This document shows, in pieces, positions 6,716 to 16,577 of a stretch of DNA of 64,000 nt. The DNA is from Desulfocarbo indianensis (GTDB lineage Bacteria; Desulfobacterota; Desulfarculia; Desulfarculales; Desulfarculaceae): the NCBI GenBank assembly GCA_001184205.1, contig LBMP01000003.1, forward strand, positions 248,001-312,000, read 5' to 3'. The notes below the pieces were generated by a model. The model did not search any database and was not told the DNA's origin. It saw nothing but the letters and a program-made list of their open reading frames with translations. The first letter of the stretch is position 1. Each line of letters starts with the position of its first letter. The translations under genes and the position numbers were made by a program.

Positions 6716-8224
6716 GTGGAAAGCACCGCCCATCAGGACGAACAACCCGAAAGCCTGGACACCACCGGCTTTGTCATCGCGCCGCTGGCCGCTGCCGCCG
6801 CGCTCGACTCGGCAGCCTTCAGCAAGGTCAACGCCGCCGAAGCGATTCCGGCCACCTGGGAAGAACGCGCCCGCAAGGCCTGGGAATACTACGTCGAGGA
6901 GCCGTTGGTGAAGAACTGCGTCAACTCCTGGCGCACCTTCGCCGTGGGCGACGAGATCAAAATCACCAGCGATGACGAGACCCTCAAGGAGCAGGCTCTG
7001 GAGGCTGCCTGGCGGTTGAACGTCTCGCAGTTCATCAAGGACATGGTTCTTCAGCTCCTGGTGAAAGGCGACGCCATCGGCTTCAAGCGCTTCACCAAGT
7101 CCGGCCAGGACATCGAGGAGCTGGTCTGCGTCAACCCGGTTTCGGTCAAGGTCAAATACGCCCAGGGCGAACTGATCGAGGCCCGGCAATTTCCCGAGGA
7201 CACACCCGGCGGCGGCGAATCCATTCCACTGCCCGTCGAGCAGGTGGTCCACCTCAAATGGGACGCACCGGCCTTCTCGCCCCGGGGCAACTCCCTCGTG
7301 CTTCCCGCTTTTCAAGCCATCGAACTGCTGCGCGACTACCGCCGGGCCGAACAGGCCATCGCCAAGCGCTGGGCCACACCGTTCCGCCTGCTCAAGGTGG
7401 GCGGCGCGTTCGGCCAGAAGATGGTGATGCCGGATCAGCGGATGCTCGAACAGGTCCGCGACATGGTCAACAAGATGGACATGAAAAGCGGCCTGGTGGT
7501 CCCGTTCTACGTCAATGTCGAAACCCACGGCACCGACGGTCAGGTCCTCAACGTCGAGGACAAGGTCAAGGAGGTGAAGGAAGACATCGTGGTGGCCCTG
7601 GGTCTGTCACGCTCGCTGGTGACCGGCGACGGCCCGAATTTCGCCACCGCCTCGGTGAGCATGCAGAAGATGATGGTCATGATCCGCGAGATCAAACAGG
7701 CCGCACGCAAGCTCCTCGACTGGGTGTTCGACGACTGGATGGAGCTAAACGGCCACGGCGACAAAAGCATCCAGTTCATCTTCAACGACCTCGACCCCAG
7801 CGACGCGGTCGATTTCAAGAAGCTCCTCATCGAACTCTACGACCGCAAGCTCATCAGCCGCTCCAGCCTTCAGCTCAAGATGGACCTGGACCCGGACATC
7901 GAGGCCGCCAACCGCGAGACCGAACGTAAGCAGATCGACCTGATGGACGAGAAGCAGGTGAAGCCGGTGGTGGATATGGTCGTCTCCGGCATCCTCAGCG
8001 TGCCTCGCGCCCGGAAGATGCTCGGGATTCCGGCCGAGAACGATGAACCCACGGCGGAGGCGGCATTGGTCTGGTCGGGCGACCTGGAGTCCACCGGCAT
8101 TGCTGCCGTGTGCGACGAGTGCAGCCACTTCATTGCCGACACCAACCACTGCCGGGTCCACAACAGCGAGCGTACTTTCGACGCCCCGGCCTGTCGCTTC
8201 ATCGACCGCCGGGAGCCCCGCTGA
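6716..8224 (+). CDS. Portal protein
   Basis: A 502-residue portal of the large myophage/SPP1-like type. The frame is open further upstream, but GAGAGG sits 5 bp before the GTG at 6716, so I start there. The fold is recognisable from the N-terminal clip and wing part, the central LKWDAPAFSPRGNSLV segment and the acidic C-terminal helix. The C-terminal 50 residues carry a Cys/His cluster (CDECSHFIADTNHCRVH, then C) that could bind zinc, an unusual addition. The portal forms the dodecameric DNA gate. Its stop overlaps the next ATG (TGATG). Confidence 0.88.
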   Translation: MESTAHQDEQPESLDTTGFVIAPLAAAAALDSAAFSKVNAAEAIPATWEERARKAWEYYVEEPLVKNCVNSWRTFAVGDEIKITSDDETLKEQALEAAWRLNVSQFIKDMVLQLLVKGDAIGFKRFTKSGQDIEELVCVNPVSVKVKYAQGELIEARQFPEDTPGGGESIPLPVEQVVHLKWDAPAFSPRGNSLVLPAFQAIELLRDYRRAEQAIAKRWATPFRLLKVGGAFGQKMVMPDQRMLEQVRDMVNKMDMKSGLVVPFYVNVETHGTDGQVLNVEDKVKEVKEDIVVALGLSRSLVTGDGPNFATASVSMQKMMVMIREIKQAARKLLDWVFDDWMELNGHGDKSIQFIFNDLDPSDAVDFKKLLIELYDRKLISRSSLQLKMDLDPDIEAANRETERKQIDLMDEKQVKPVVDMVVSGILSVPRARKMLGIPAENDEPTAEAALVWSGDLESTGIAAVCDECSHFIADTNHCRVHNSERTFDAPACRFIDRREPR

Positions 8225-11200
8225 TGCCGTCGGACCTCAAGCAGCGCATCCAGGCGGCCACCCTGAAAAGCCTGACGGCCCGCAACCGCTACAACGACCA
8301 GGTCACGGCCCAACTCACCCAGGCACTGAAACAGGCCGAAGACGAGGTCGCCCGCGCCATTCTCCAGTACCGCTCCCTCGGCTCCCTGCCGGACAACAAG
8401 CTCGCCGCCCTCAAAGGGCTGGAAAAGCTCCAGCTCGAACTCGACGACACCATGAAGCGGCTCAAGCGGGAGCAGACCCTGGTCTTTCGCAAGACAACCA
8501 AGGACTCCTTCAAGCTCGGCATCCAGCAGGGAATCGGCGAACTCGCCGACGCGGCGCTGCCGTTCTACGCCGACCTCAAACCCGAAGGCATCGACAAGCT
8601 GGCCACCAAGGTGTTCACCATCGTCGACACCAATGCTCTCGACTTCATGGCGCAGTACAACCTCACACTCGCCGGTGACGTTCACCGCGAACTCGCAGAC
8701 GGCATCAAGCGCACCATCCTGAACGGCGTCGCCACGGGCAAGGGAGCCGACGACATCGTCCGGGATATGGGCAAGGTGATCATCGACAAGGACTCCTTTC
8801 GCCAGGCCGGAAGCCGGGTGTTCAACAAGGCTCAGTACCGCATGGAGATGATCGCCCGCACCGAGGTCCTCCGCGCCCACAACATGGGCAGGCTCAAATT
8901 CCACGAGCGGGTCGGCATCCAGAAACTGGAATGGCTGGCCATGGAGGATGAGCGCATGTGCCCGGTCTGCGGCGGCCTGGACGGCAAGACCTTTCCCATC
9001 GACAAGTTCCCCCAGCAACCCGCGCATCCGCACTGCCGCTGTACCAACATCGTGGCCTGGCCGATGACCGTCTGCGGTAGCGAGATGGCAACCAAGGCCG
9101 CCGCCCAGGCATCGCAGGGGGACGCCTGCATTCTACCGCCCCATGTGCTGGAAGGCATGGCCGATGCCCAGGCCAAGGAGAACGCCAAGCTCAAGAGCGC
9201 CTTTGAAACCGGCGACATCGCCGACCTCGGTTCGCTGACGGTCAAACAGCTCCAGACCCTGGCGAAACAGAACGGCGTGGCCATTGCCCGGACCAAGGCC
9301 GATTTCATCAAGCTGCTCGATCTGGCCGAACCGGGGATCGATCACGGTGACCTGGCCGGAGCGGCGCTCAGCGCCAAGCTCAAGGAACACAAGATCGGTC
9401 TGCTGCGGACCAAGGAAGAACTGGTCGAGCTGCTGGGACTGAAGCAGGCGGAACTCAGACAGGCCAAGCTGCTCGCCGCCCAGATGGCGAAGATCCCTCC
9501 CGCCGAGGGGCTGGAGGGCATGACCGCCCAGCAGCTCAAGGAGATGGCGAAGGAAAACGGCATCTCCCTCAACATGACCAAGCAGGAGACCATCGAGCTG
9601 CTGGACAAGCTGGAGCCCGGCGTGGACCACAGCGGCCTGATGGGCAAGGAACTCGCGGCGGCCAAACAGAAGCACGGTATCGGCATCCTCAAGAACAAGC
9701 AGCAGCTCGTCGAGGCGCTGCAGAAGAAGGCCGGTGCCGACATGGCCGAGTCGGTCAAGAAAAAGGCGGTCGACGAGGCCAAGCAGAAGTTGATCCTGAA
9801 ACAGAAAACGGCCCTCGAAGACGCCGCCAAGGCCGTGGTCGTTCCCGACACGCCGACCGGCTACAAGGATTTCCTCGACGCGATCGCCAAGGCGGAACAG
9901 GCGGTTTCCGGCGGCACCGATCTGCCCCAGGAACTGCTTGCGGCCCACAGCAAGGAAATCGCCCTCAAAAAACAGCTCTTCCAGGATCAGGTCGGCAAAC
10001 TGAAATCGGCAGAGCTCAAGACGCTCGCCAAGGAGACCAAGGTCCAGTATTGGCAGTGGGCCAACAAAGACGAGCTGACCACGCTCTTCACTGAAACCGA
10101 CCCGGCGAAAATCAAGGCGGTTCAGGCCAGCATCGACACCAAGCATGCCGCCTGGGCCGAAAAGCATGGCGGCAAGAAGAAAACCGCTCCTGCCAAGCCC
10201 GCCACGCCGAAGAAAGAGCCGCCGAAACCGGCTCCACAGCCGAGCCCGGTCAAGCCGCCAGAGGCCAAGATCGGCAAGAAAGGCGCGGAGTTCGCCACAG
10301 TCGATTCAGCGTGGCAGCAGAAAGGTCTGCCGTCAAAATTCAAGAAAACCGGCAAGGCCGCTGTCGGCGGCGCACATGAAAAGGAGTTCTGGACCGACGA
10401 AAACGGCGACAAATGGCTGTTCAAGCCCATTGGCCGCAAGGACGATGAGTTCATCGCCTTCGGAGAGGAAGCCGCCTACAAGATTGGCCGCCTCATCGAC
10501 CCCCATTCCATCGAGGTGCGCACCATCCAATTGAACGGACGCACCGGTTCCATCCAGAAATGGCGCACCGATCTGCGGGACGACTTCGATTTTCGCAACA
10601 TCCTGCCCCAGGATCTGACCACCATCGAACTGGAGCAGATCCAGCGCGAGCATGTGGTCGACTGGCTGATCGCCAATCACGACGGACATTCCAAGCAGTT
10701 CATCCGCGCCCGGGACGGTCGCGTCTACGGCATCGACAAAGGCCAGGCATTCAAGTTTCTGGGCCAGGACAAGCTCTCGCTCGACTATCACCCCAACGGC
10801 GTCTGCGGCGAGGAAGAGCCGTTTTACAACAAGGTCTTCCGGGCGGCCAAGGAAGGGAAGGTACGGGTCGATCCGAACGCGACCTTTCGCTACATCCAGG
10901 AAGTCGAAAAGATCGCCGACGAGGATTACCTCGATCTGCTGCGGCCCTACGCCGAGGGACGGTTTTCCAAGGACCCGGCCGGGCTGCGGCATTTCTACGA
11001 TCTGGCCCTGGAGCGGAAACACAATCTCCGGCGTGACTTCGAGGGCTATTACGCCGATGTGCTGGGGGATCGGGGCTTCCGTTTCGACGAGCTGAGCGCC
11101 GCCACCGGCAAGAAAAAGCTGCTCTCCTCCGCCGAGGAAGCCCTGGTCGAGGAGGCCCGCAAACTCGGCTGGCAGGGCAAGACGCTGCCCTTCGACAGTG

Positions 11201-12813
11201 GCGATGTGGAGGACCAGAACGCGCTGATCTTCACCGAGAGCTTCAAGGGGAAGAAGCGCACCGTGGTCAAGATGAAGATCCGGCCGGACACGGACCGCCG
11301 CATCGACGAGGTGCTACGCAGGTATGTGCAGACGGCGGCCGGGGAAAAGGGACAACCACTGGTCGAAGACAGCTTCTTTCCGACGATTCTGGACGCCGTC
11401 AAAAACGTCAATTTCCACGTGGGCGACGGCAAGTACAACCGGACCAAGATCGACAAGGCCCTGCGCCTGCGCAAGAAACTGGAGACCCTGCAAAAGAGCG
11501 CCGACCCCAAGGTCAAGGAGATGGCGGACCACTATCTGAAATGGGTCAAGGAGATCGAAGAATCCGTCGACTGGGATCGGGCCACCAACGGCGTTTTCGA
11601 GCAGTATCTACCCAAGCTCGACGCGCAGAAACCCAAGGAGAAACCGCCGTTCAAGGTGGAACGCGGCAAGGTGACCCACACCAAGCGCAGGATCGGTTCC
11701 GGCACCATTACCGTCGAGGCCGACGACATCGACAACCGGACGCTGTTCAATCACAACTCCCGCATGCAGGACGGACACCAGTACACCGTCACCTTCGAGG
11801 ACGGCACCCGGGTCCGCTATCGCCCCTGGTCGGACACCAACCTCTATGCCCAGCGCGGCGAGCTGGAAATGATCCTGGATGGCGACGCCACCCCCGGACG
11901 GGTCGAGGCGATGCTGGAAAAGCTCGAACAGCTTGGGATCGATACCCGGGTGGCCACGGCGGAAAACGCGGAGCAGATGTACCTCGAAAAGCTCGCCTAC
12001 ATCCGCAAGACCGACAAGAGCGCCGACTACAAACGACTGCAGAAATCCCTCGACGACCGCAACGCCAGCACCACCGAGCGGGTCCAGGCCCTGCGCGGCT
12101 ATTGGCAAAAGGAACTGGGCGTCCAGGACATCACCCAGCTTTCCGGATACAACCCGCTGGGCGAATATCAGGCGGGCTTTCTGGACCGCGACGCCAAGGG
12201 CGGATACCGGCACCAGTTCCGGTTCGATATCACCGAGGATGACCTGGAAAAACAGATGAAGGGCTATTCGCTGGTCCACGATCTGACCAACGGCGAGAGC
12301 ATGTCCGGCTTCATCGACTTGATCATGGAGAACAACGGAGCCATGGTCAGCACGGTCGAGAAGATGCGCATGGGCGTGGCTCCGGGCGGAATGTCCCCGG
12401 TGGCCGACATGCAGACCGGCGGCGCGAGCTATTTCTTCACCCGAATCAAGAAGCAACCGGCCAGCGACGCCTCACCGGCCCTCTACTTCAAGAAACAGAT
12501 GCTGCGGCGCATGGACGCCATCAGCTATGACCATGACGCCTACGGCAAGGTGATCGACGACTACGTGCAGCGCAACCGGGGAGCCAGCATCGATGATTGG
12601 AAGCGGTTCTCGCAGCGCCATGGCAACGAGACCATCTTCAAATACTCGGTGACGCTACTGGACAACATCGAGTTCATCGTGGCCAGAAGCGACAACGAAC
12701 GCCGGGAGATCATCCAGAGTTTCACCCGGCGCGGCATCAAGAAACTGCCCGACGGGCGCAAGGTGGAGGACATCGTCCATACCCCGCAAAGCTGGAGCAA
12801 ACGCAAACAATGA
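8224..12813 (+). CDS. Giant minor head protein (Mu gpF/SPP1 gp7-like) with kinase-like and extra domains
   Basis: A 1529-residue polyvalent protein. Residues about 1-290 are a phage minor head protein, with RTEVLRAHN near 212 and a CPVCGGLDGK...HPHCRC zinc-like site at 247-275. About 340-560 hold two or three SAP/HeH-like helical repeats (LTVKQLQTLAKQNGV; MTAQQLKEMAKENGI). A Pro/Lys linker follows near 650-690. Residues about 710-950 resemble a HipA/PI3K-type kinase: FWTDENGDKWLFKP (ATP Lys), DWLIANHDGH near 813 and YGIDKGQAF near 837. The last 500 residues are a conserved-looking module I cannot name (GGMSPVADMQTGGASYFFTR). Such proteins can be packaged and injected to act on the host; that is inference. 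Confidence 0.85.
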   Translation: MPSDLKQRIQAATLKSLTARNRYNDQVTAQLTQALKQAEDEVARAILQYRSLGSLPDNKLAALKGLEKLQLELDDTMKRLKREQTLVFRKTTKDSFKLGIQQGIGELADAALPFYADLKPEGIDKLATKVFTIVDTNALDFMAQYNLTLAGDVHRELADGIKRTILNGVATGKGADDIVRDMGKVIIDKDSFRQAGSRVFNKAQYRMEMIARTEVLRAHNMGRLKFHERVGIQKLEWLAMEDERMCPVCGGLDGKTFPIDKFPQQPAHPHCRCTNIVAWPMTVCGSEMATKAAAQASQGDACILPPHVLEGMADAQAKENAKLKSAFETGDIADLGSLTVKQLQTLAKQNGVAIARTKADFIKLLDLAEPGIDHGDLAGAALSAKLKEHKIGLLRTKEELVELLGLKQAELRQAKLLAAQMAKIPPAEGLEGMTAQQLKEMAKENGISLNMTKQETIELLDKLEPGVDHSGLMGKELAAAKQKHGIGILKNKQQLVEALQKKAGADMAESVKKKAVDEAKQKLILKQKTALEDAAKAVVVPDTPTGYKDFLDAIAKAEQAVSGGTDLPQELLAAHSKEIALKKQLFQDQVGKLKSAELKTLAKETKVQYWQWANKDELTTLFTETDPAKIKAVQASIDTKHAAWAEKHGGKKKTAPAKPATPKKEPPKPAPQPSPVKPPEAKIGKKGAEFATVDSAWQQKGLPSKFKKTGKAAVGGAHEKEFWTDENGDKWLFKPIGRKDDEFIAFGEEAAYKIGRLIDPHSIEVRTIQLNGRTGSIQKWRTDLRDDFDFRNILPQDLTTIELEQIQREHVVDWLIANHDGHSKQFIRARDGRVYGIDKGQAFKFLGQDKLSLDYHPNGVCGEEEPFYNKVFRAAKEGKVRVDPNATFRYIQEVEKIADEDYLDLLRPYAEGRFSKDPAGLRHFYDLALERKHNLRRDFEGYYADVLGDRGFRFDELSAATGKKKLLSSAEEALVEEARKLGWQGKTLPFDSGDVEDQNALIFTESFKGKKRTVVKMKIRPDTDRRIDEVLRRYVQTAAGEKGQPLVEDSFFPTILDAVKNVNFHVGDGKYNRTKIDKALRLRKKLETLQKSADPKVKEMADHYLKWVKEIEESVDWDRATNGVFEQYLPKLDAQKPKEKPPFKVERGKVTHTKRRIGSGTITVEADDIDNRTLFNHNSRMQDGHQYTVTFEDGTRVRYRPWSDTNLYAQRGELEMILDGDATPGRVEAMLEKLEQLGIDTRVATAENAEQMYLEKLAYIRKTDKSADYKRLQKSLDDRNASTTERVQALRGYWQKELGVQDITQLSGYNPLGEYQAGFLDRDAKGGYRHQFRFDITEDDLEKQMKGYSLVHDLTNGESMSGFIDLIMENNGAMVSTVEKMRMGVAPGGMSPVADMQTGGASYFFTRIKKQPASDASPALYFKKQMLRRMDAISYDHDAYGKVIDDYVQRNRGASIDDWKRFSQRHGNETIFKYSVTLLDNIEFIVARSDNERREIIQSFTRRGIKKLPDGRKVEDIVHTPQSWSKRKQ

Positions 12814-13322
12814 CCATGAAGGACTTTATCGAGCAGGAAAAACGGCGGCTGCAAGAATCGCTGCACTGGTTCAACAGCCGGGGCAGCCGCATGACCGTCA
12901 GAGAATCCGGGGATCTCTTTCTGGATACCCTGGTGGACAGCTTCACCGTCACCCGGATCGCACCCCATTTCGACGCTGCTGGCAACCATCTGCGCACCGA
13001 TTTCTGGCTGTTGTGGAAGGCGCTCGGTTACGACGAGGGCTTTCAGCACGCCCACACCATCAAAGTGGTCGATGTCCGGGTCGAAGACACCCTGATGGCC
13101 GAACATGACGGCAAGGAGGCCGAAGGCTGGCTGATTGTCGAGCTGACCGACGATCTGGGCCGGATTCACCATGTCGAAATGATGGAGCCGGTCTCGGAGC
13201 CCGAGCTCGCGGCGGACTGGCAACGCTGGATCGCCTACCGACAAAAAAACGCCGAAAGATTCCACCGGATCGACGCCCAGCTTCTGGAAGAGCATCTCCA
13301 GATCGCGGAGGACTGGTCATGA
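12810..13322 (+). CDS. Hypothetical protein coupled to the minor head protein
   Basis: A 170-residue acidic soluble protein with no recognised domain. Its ATG overlaps the stop of the giant head protein (ATGA), and its own stop overlaps the next start in the same way. Tight coupling suggests a partner of the C-terminal module, for example a chaperone or an immunity-type protein; this rests on context only. Confidence 0.75.
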   Translation: MTMKDFIEQEKRRLQESLHWFNSRGSRMTVRESGDLFLDTLVDSFTVTRIAPHFDAAGNHLRTDFWLLWKALGYDEGFQHAHTIKVVDVRVEDTLMAEHDGKEAEGWLIVELTDDLGRIHHVEMMEPVSEPELAADWQRWIAYRQKNAERFHRIDAQLLEEHLQIAEDWS

Positions 13323-13672
13323 AACTGCGCTATATGATCGACTCGATAATGGCCGACCGGCAAGCCACCGTCCCGGAATACGTGCCCGTGGGCGTCTGGG
13401 TTCAGGGGCCGGGTCCCGGTCTGGATGTGGAGATGTACTACCTCGACCGGGGGCCGAACGGGCTTGCCGACCGCAAGGACGAAGCCGCCTGGGTGGTCAA
13501 CCGTCTGGTCGAGGCCGGTGCCACCTCGCTTCCGGCGGATTTTCTCGAATACCACCGGCTGTCCCGCTCTCCCTACGACGGGGTCTTTTCCGAGATCACC
13601 GAGACCGACGAATACTCCTCCATCGACGCCTGCGGCAAGGCCGTTCTGGCCCGGCTGAACCCCGCCCGCTGA
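13319..13672 (+). CDS. Hypothetical protein
   Basis: A 117-residue soluble protein of unknown function; the start overlaps the previous stop (ATGA). It has mixed alpha/beta character and no motif I recognise. It is the last gene of the portal block and is followed by copy D of the recurrent motif. Confidence 0.7.
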   Translation: MKLRYMIDSIMADRQATVPEYVPVGVWVQGPGPGLDVEMYYLDRGPNGLADRKDEAAWVVNRLVEAGATSLPADFLEYHRLSRSPYDGVFSEITETDEYSSIDACGKAVLARLNPAR

Positions 13673-13688
13673 AATTCGCCGTCACCCT

Positions 13689-13720
13689 CCGACACATCGC
13701 CGACGCTTCCGGTAAGTAAC
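13689..13720 (+). promoter_or_regulatory. Recurrent phage operon motif, copy D
   Basis: This is the copy closest to the consensus: CCGACACATCGCC, then GCTTCCGGTAAGTAAC. It precedes the capsid operon. A hairpin (GCTCCCCGC/GCGGAGAGC, one mismatch) follows at 13729-13751, before the ribosome binding site. Confidence 0.8.
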
Positions 13721-13775
13721 CGCTGAACGCTCCCCGCAGGTCGCGGAGAGCACAGCAAACTGACCGGAGACGTTG

Positions 13776-16184
13776 ATGGAACTGTTCGCCACAGACCTGG
13801 AAAGGCTGGCGTTTCTACTGGAGGCCGATGCGGCGCTGACTCTCGATCCCGATGCGCTCGGGACCGGGGCCGCCGAACAGTCCGCTCCTGAAGAGCTCCC
13901 TCCCGAGAAGCGCCCCAAGTATATCACCAACTACATCGGCAGTAAGCAGAAGCTCGTCGACTGGATCTGGAAGCATACCCCGGAAGGCACTGGCACGGTG
14001 CTGGATGCCTTTTCGGGGTCTGCGGTCGTGGCCTACATGTACAAGACCAAGGGCCTCCAGGTCATCGCCAACGACCGGCTCCGCTACTGCCACCATGCCG
14101 CCAAGGCGATCATCGAGAACAACTCGGTTCGCCTGAGCGAGGACGAGATCGAAGCGCTTCTGGCCGACAACGCCAAGGCGGGCAGCTTCGTTCAGGACAA
14201 CTTCAAGGGCATCTTTTTCGCCAAGGGCGTCCACGCGCAGATCGACACCATCCGCGCCAACTGCGACAAGCTCACCGGCTTCAAGAAAGACATCGCCCTG
14301 TTCGGCCTCGGTAAAACCTGCATGAGCGGCAAAGGTGGCTTCGGCCACTTCTCGTCGTCCACCGATTATGGCCGCCGCCAGGACACCCCTGACGAGTTCA
14401 AGGATCGTTTGCGCAAGAACCTGCAGCGTATCAACGCCCTGGTCTTCGACAACGACAAGGAGAACAAGGCATACCGGCAGGACATCAACGACCTGCTGCC
14501 AAAAGCCAAGGCGGATCTGGCCTACTTCGATCCGCCCTACGCCACCGAGTTCTCGACCACCAACTACGAGCGGGCCTACCACTTCGTGGAGGGGCTCATG
14601 ACCTATTGGGAAGGGCTCGAAATCAAGGCCGACACCAAGGTCAAGTATTACGAGACCGACCACAAGACCGTCACCAAGGCCAACGCCAGCGAGTTCTTCC
14701 AGACTTTTCTCGGCAACGCCAAGCACATTCCGCACTGGCTGATTTCCTACCGCGATCACGCCTATCCCAACGAGCAGGAGATGAAGCGGATCATCGGCTC
14801 CTTCGGCAAACAGAGCCGGATGAAATCCAAGGATCACCACTACGCCATCACCTCCAAGCACGGCGAGGCTTCCAACGCCAAGGAACGATTGTTCGTCTGC
14901 GCTCCCGGGGCCAAGGCCAGCGCCGAGCGGAAGGGAAAACCCGTTCCGATGGCCGCCGCCGCGAACTTCCACACCAGCATCCCCGTGGACATCCGGCTGG
15001 GCGATGGTGAACGCCTCGCGACCGAGGCCATGGATGTCGGCTCGGCGGGCGACCCCCAGTTCAGCTTCGTGCTCTGCCGCACCGGGACCAACAAGAATGG
15101 CGACCACTTCACCGCCGAGGAGTTGTCCGGTCGGCACATGACGGCCGTGAACAAGAAGGTCGATCTGCAGCATTCGCAGGAGTTCAACGACATCGTCGGT
15201 GGCATCGTCGCCGCCGACTACCTGGAGGACGACAACGGCGGCCGCGTGGAATGCGTCGGCGAGCTGTACGTCCACGACACCCCGGCCGCCCGGCTGGCCT
15301 ACAAGCTGATGAAGCGCGGGATCATCTCCCAGGTCTCCATGGAGTGCGACTACCAGGAAGGCGAATGCTCGGTCTGCCACAAGCGCTTCCAGAACAAGGC
15401 CGACTACTGCACCCACCTGCGCAAATTCAAGGGTCGTGATGTGGGCGGCCAACCCGTTTTCGAGATTCTGCACGGCGTCACTTTCACCGGACTGGGACTG
15501 CTCGACCGCAAGGGCGCGGACGAGAACGCCAGGATTCTGCAGGTGGCGTCCCTTCAGAGCCAGCCCGACCAATCCCAACCCGAAGGAGATTCCACGATGG
15601 AAGACAAAACCAAACCCACCGATGACCAGGCCGCCAAGACTGAATCTGACGCGGCCAAGAAGAAACCGGCCCAGCAGGAAGGCGATCCTGCCCGCGTTAC
15701 CGACCTGGAAAAAGAAAACCGGCAGCTCAAGGCCCAGGTCGCCGAGCTGCAGAAACGCGTCCAGGAACTGGAAGCCGAACAAAAGGCGGCCGCCTGCCGC
15801 TCCCGGGCCAAGAAGCTGCTCACCCGGCTTGAGAAGCAGGGACTCTCCTTCGCTTCCGATGAGGACCGGGAAGCCGAACTGAAACGCCTGGCCGAACTGT
15901 CCGACGAAGCATTCGCCGCCACCGAGGCCGCTTACGAACGCCTGCCCAAGTCGGCAAAAGCGGACAAGGACAAGGAAGAGAAACCCGCCGACAGCGACCA
16001 GGGCGGCAAGCCCGCCGCCAAGGCATCGACGGAAACCCCGCTGCGCAGCGACGCCGGTGTCCGGCCCCACGATGTGGACGACCGCAAGGTGTCGCTCGAG
16101 GACCGCCTGCGCGACGGGTTCATGGCCGCTTACCGCAACCGTGTCGGCGAGGACACTCCCGAACACTCGGAAATCAACGCTTAA
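13776..16184 (+). CDS. Fusion: DNA adenine methylase + XkdF-like prohead protease + scaffold
   Basis: An 802-residue three-part protein; GGAGA lies 5 bp before the ATG. Residues about 45-390 are a Dam-type (D12) N6-adenine methyltransferase with NYIGSKQKL, an AdoMet loop FSGSAVV and the catalytic DPPY at 252-255. Residues about 400-600 resemble an XkdF/prohead serine protease: H466 (LQHSQEFNDIVGG) and a Ser near 518-521 (ISQVSMECDY). It carries a Cys/His insert (CSVCHKRF...C..H) that looks zinc-binding. From about 608 on it is a Lys/Glu-rich coiled-coil scaffold. Protease-scaffold fusions are common in phages; an N-terminal methylase on one is not. The methylase could protect the DNA or be autocleaved off. 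Confidence 0.85.
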   Translation: MELFATDLERLAFLLEADAALTLDPDALGTGAAEQSAPEELPPEKRPKYITNYIGSKQKLVDWIWKHTPEGTGTVLDAFSGSAVVAYMYKTKGLQVIANDRLRYCHHAAKAIIENNSVRLSEDEIEALLADNAKAGSFVQDNFKGIFFAKGVHAQIDTIRANCDKLTGFKKDIALFGLGKTCMSGKGGFGHFSSSTDYGRRQDTPDEFKDRLRKNLQRINALVFDNDKENKAYRQDINDLLPKAKADLAYFDPPYATEFSTTNYERAYHFVEGLMTYWEGLEIKADTKVKYYETDHKTVTKANASEFFQTFLGNAKHIPHWLISYRDHAYPNEQEMKRIIGSFGKQSRMKSKDHHYAITSKHGEASNAKERLFVCAPGAKASAERKGKPVPMAAAANFHTSIPVDIRLGDGERLATEAMDVGSAGDPQFSFVLCRTGTNKNGDHFTAEELSGRHMTAVNKKVDLQHSQEFNDIVGGIVAADYLEDDNGGRVECVGELYVHDTPAARLAYKLMKRGIISQVSMECDYQEGECSVCHKRFQNKADYCTHLRKFKGRDVGGQPVFEILHGVTFTGLGLLDRKGADENARILQVASLQSQPDQSQPEGDSTMEDKTKPTDDQAAKTESDAAKKKPAQQEGDPARVTDLEKENRQLKAQVAELQKRVQELEAEQKAAACRSRAKKLLTRLEKQGLSFASDEDREAELKRLAELSDEAFAATEAAYERLPKSAKADKDKEEKPADSDQGGKPAAKASTETPLRSDAGVRPHDVDDRKVSLEDRLRDGFMAAYRNRVGEDTPEHSEINA
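15597..16184 (+). CDS. Nested in-frame scaffold protein
   Basis: Inside the fusion gene, GAAGGAG is followed 8 bp later by an in-frame ATG at 15597. The product would be 195 residues (MEDKTKPTDDQAAK...), almost entirely charged and coiled coil, exactly the scaffold part. Lambda C/Nu3 and several other phages use such an internal start to make extra scaffold relative to protease. Here the start signal is visible in the sequence; use of it is inferred. Confidence 0.65.
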   Translation: MEDKTKPTDDQAAKTESDAAKKKPAQQEGDPARVTDLEKENRQLKAQVAELQKRVQELEAEQKAAACRSRAKKLLTRLEKQGLSFASDEDREAELKRLAELSDEAFAATEAAYERLPKSAKADKDKEEKPADSDQGGKPAAKASTETPLRSDAGVRPHDVDDRKVSLEDRLRDGFMAAYRNRVGEDTPEHSEINA

Positions 16185-16196
16185 GGAGGAAACACC

Positions 16197-16559
16197 ATGT
16201 CATTCATCAATCCGTGTCACCGCAGCCTCGCCTATGGCGACGGCCACATCCAGGGCGACGGCCAACTCGGCCAGGTGGTCCGCGTGGTCGGCGACGACCT
16301 GTTCGCCGTCAACACCGATCCCACCAAGCGCTCCTTCGGCATCCTGATCAAGGATTACGCCGGTGGCGAAATGCCAGGCATCTACTGCGACGGCGGCGTT
16401 TACGAGACCGACGCCTTCGAAGGGACCGTCGTCGCCGGAGACGACTTGAAAGTTTCGGCGGGCGGTCGTCTGACCAACGGCGTCGCGGCCGGGGAGCACG
16501 TCGTCGCCCACGCCATTTCCGTACAGAGCGGCGTCCTCAAATTCCGCCTGCTCGTCTAA
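16197..16559 (+). CDS. Capsid decoration (cement-like) protein
   Basis: A 120-residue, all-beta, Gly-rich protein with AAGGAGG upstream, between the scaffold and the major capsid genes. Size, composition (VVRVVGDDLFAV, GTVVAGDDLKVS) and position fit the DUF2190/capsid cement type of head-stabilising protein. The assignment is by position and style, with no diagnostic motif. Confidence 0.7.
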   Translation: MSFINPCHRSLAYGDGHIQGDGQLGQVVRVVGDDLFAVNTDPTKRSFGILIKDYAGGEMPGIYCDGGVYETDAFEGTVVAGDDLKVSAGGRLTNGVAAGEHVVAHAISVQSGVLKFRLLV

Positions 16560-16577
16560 CCCAAGGAGCCCACGCAC

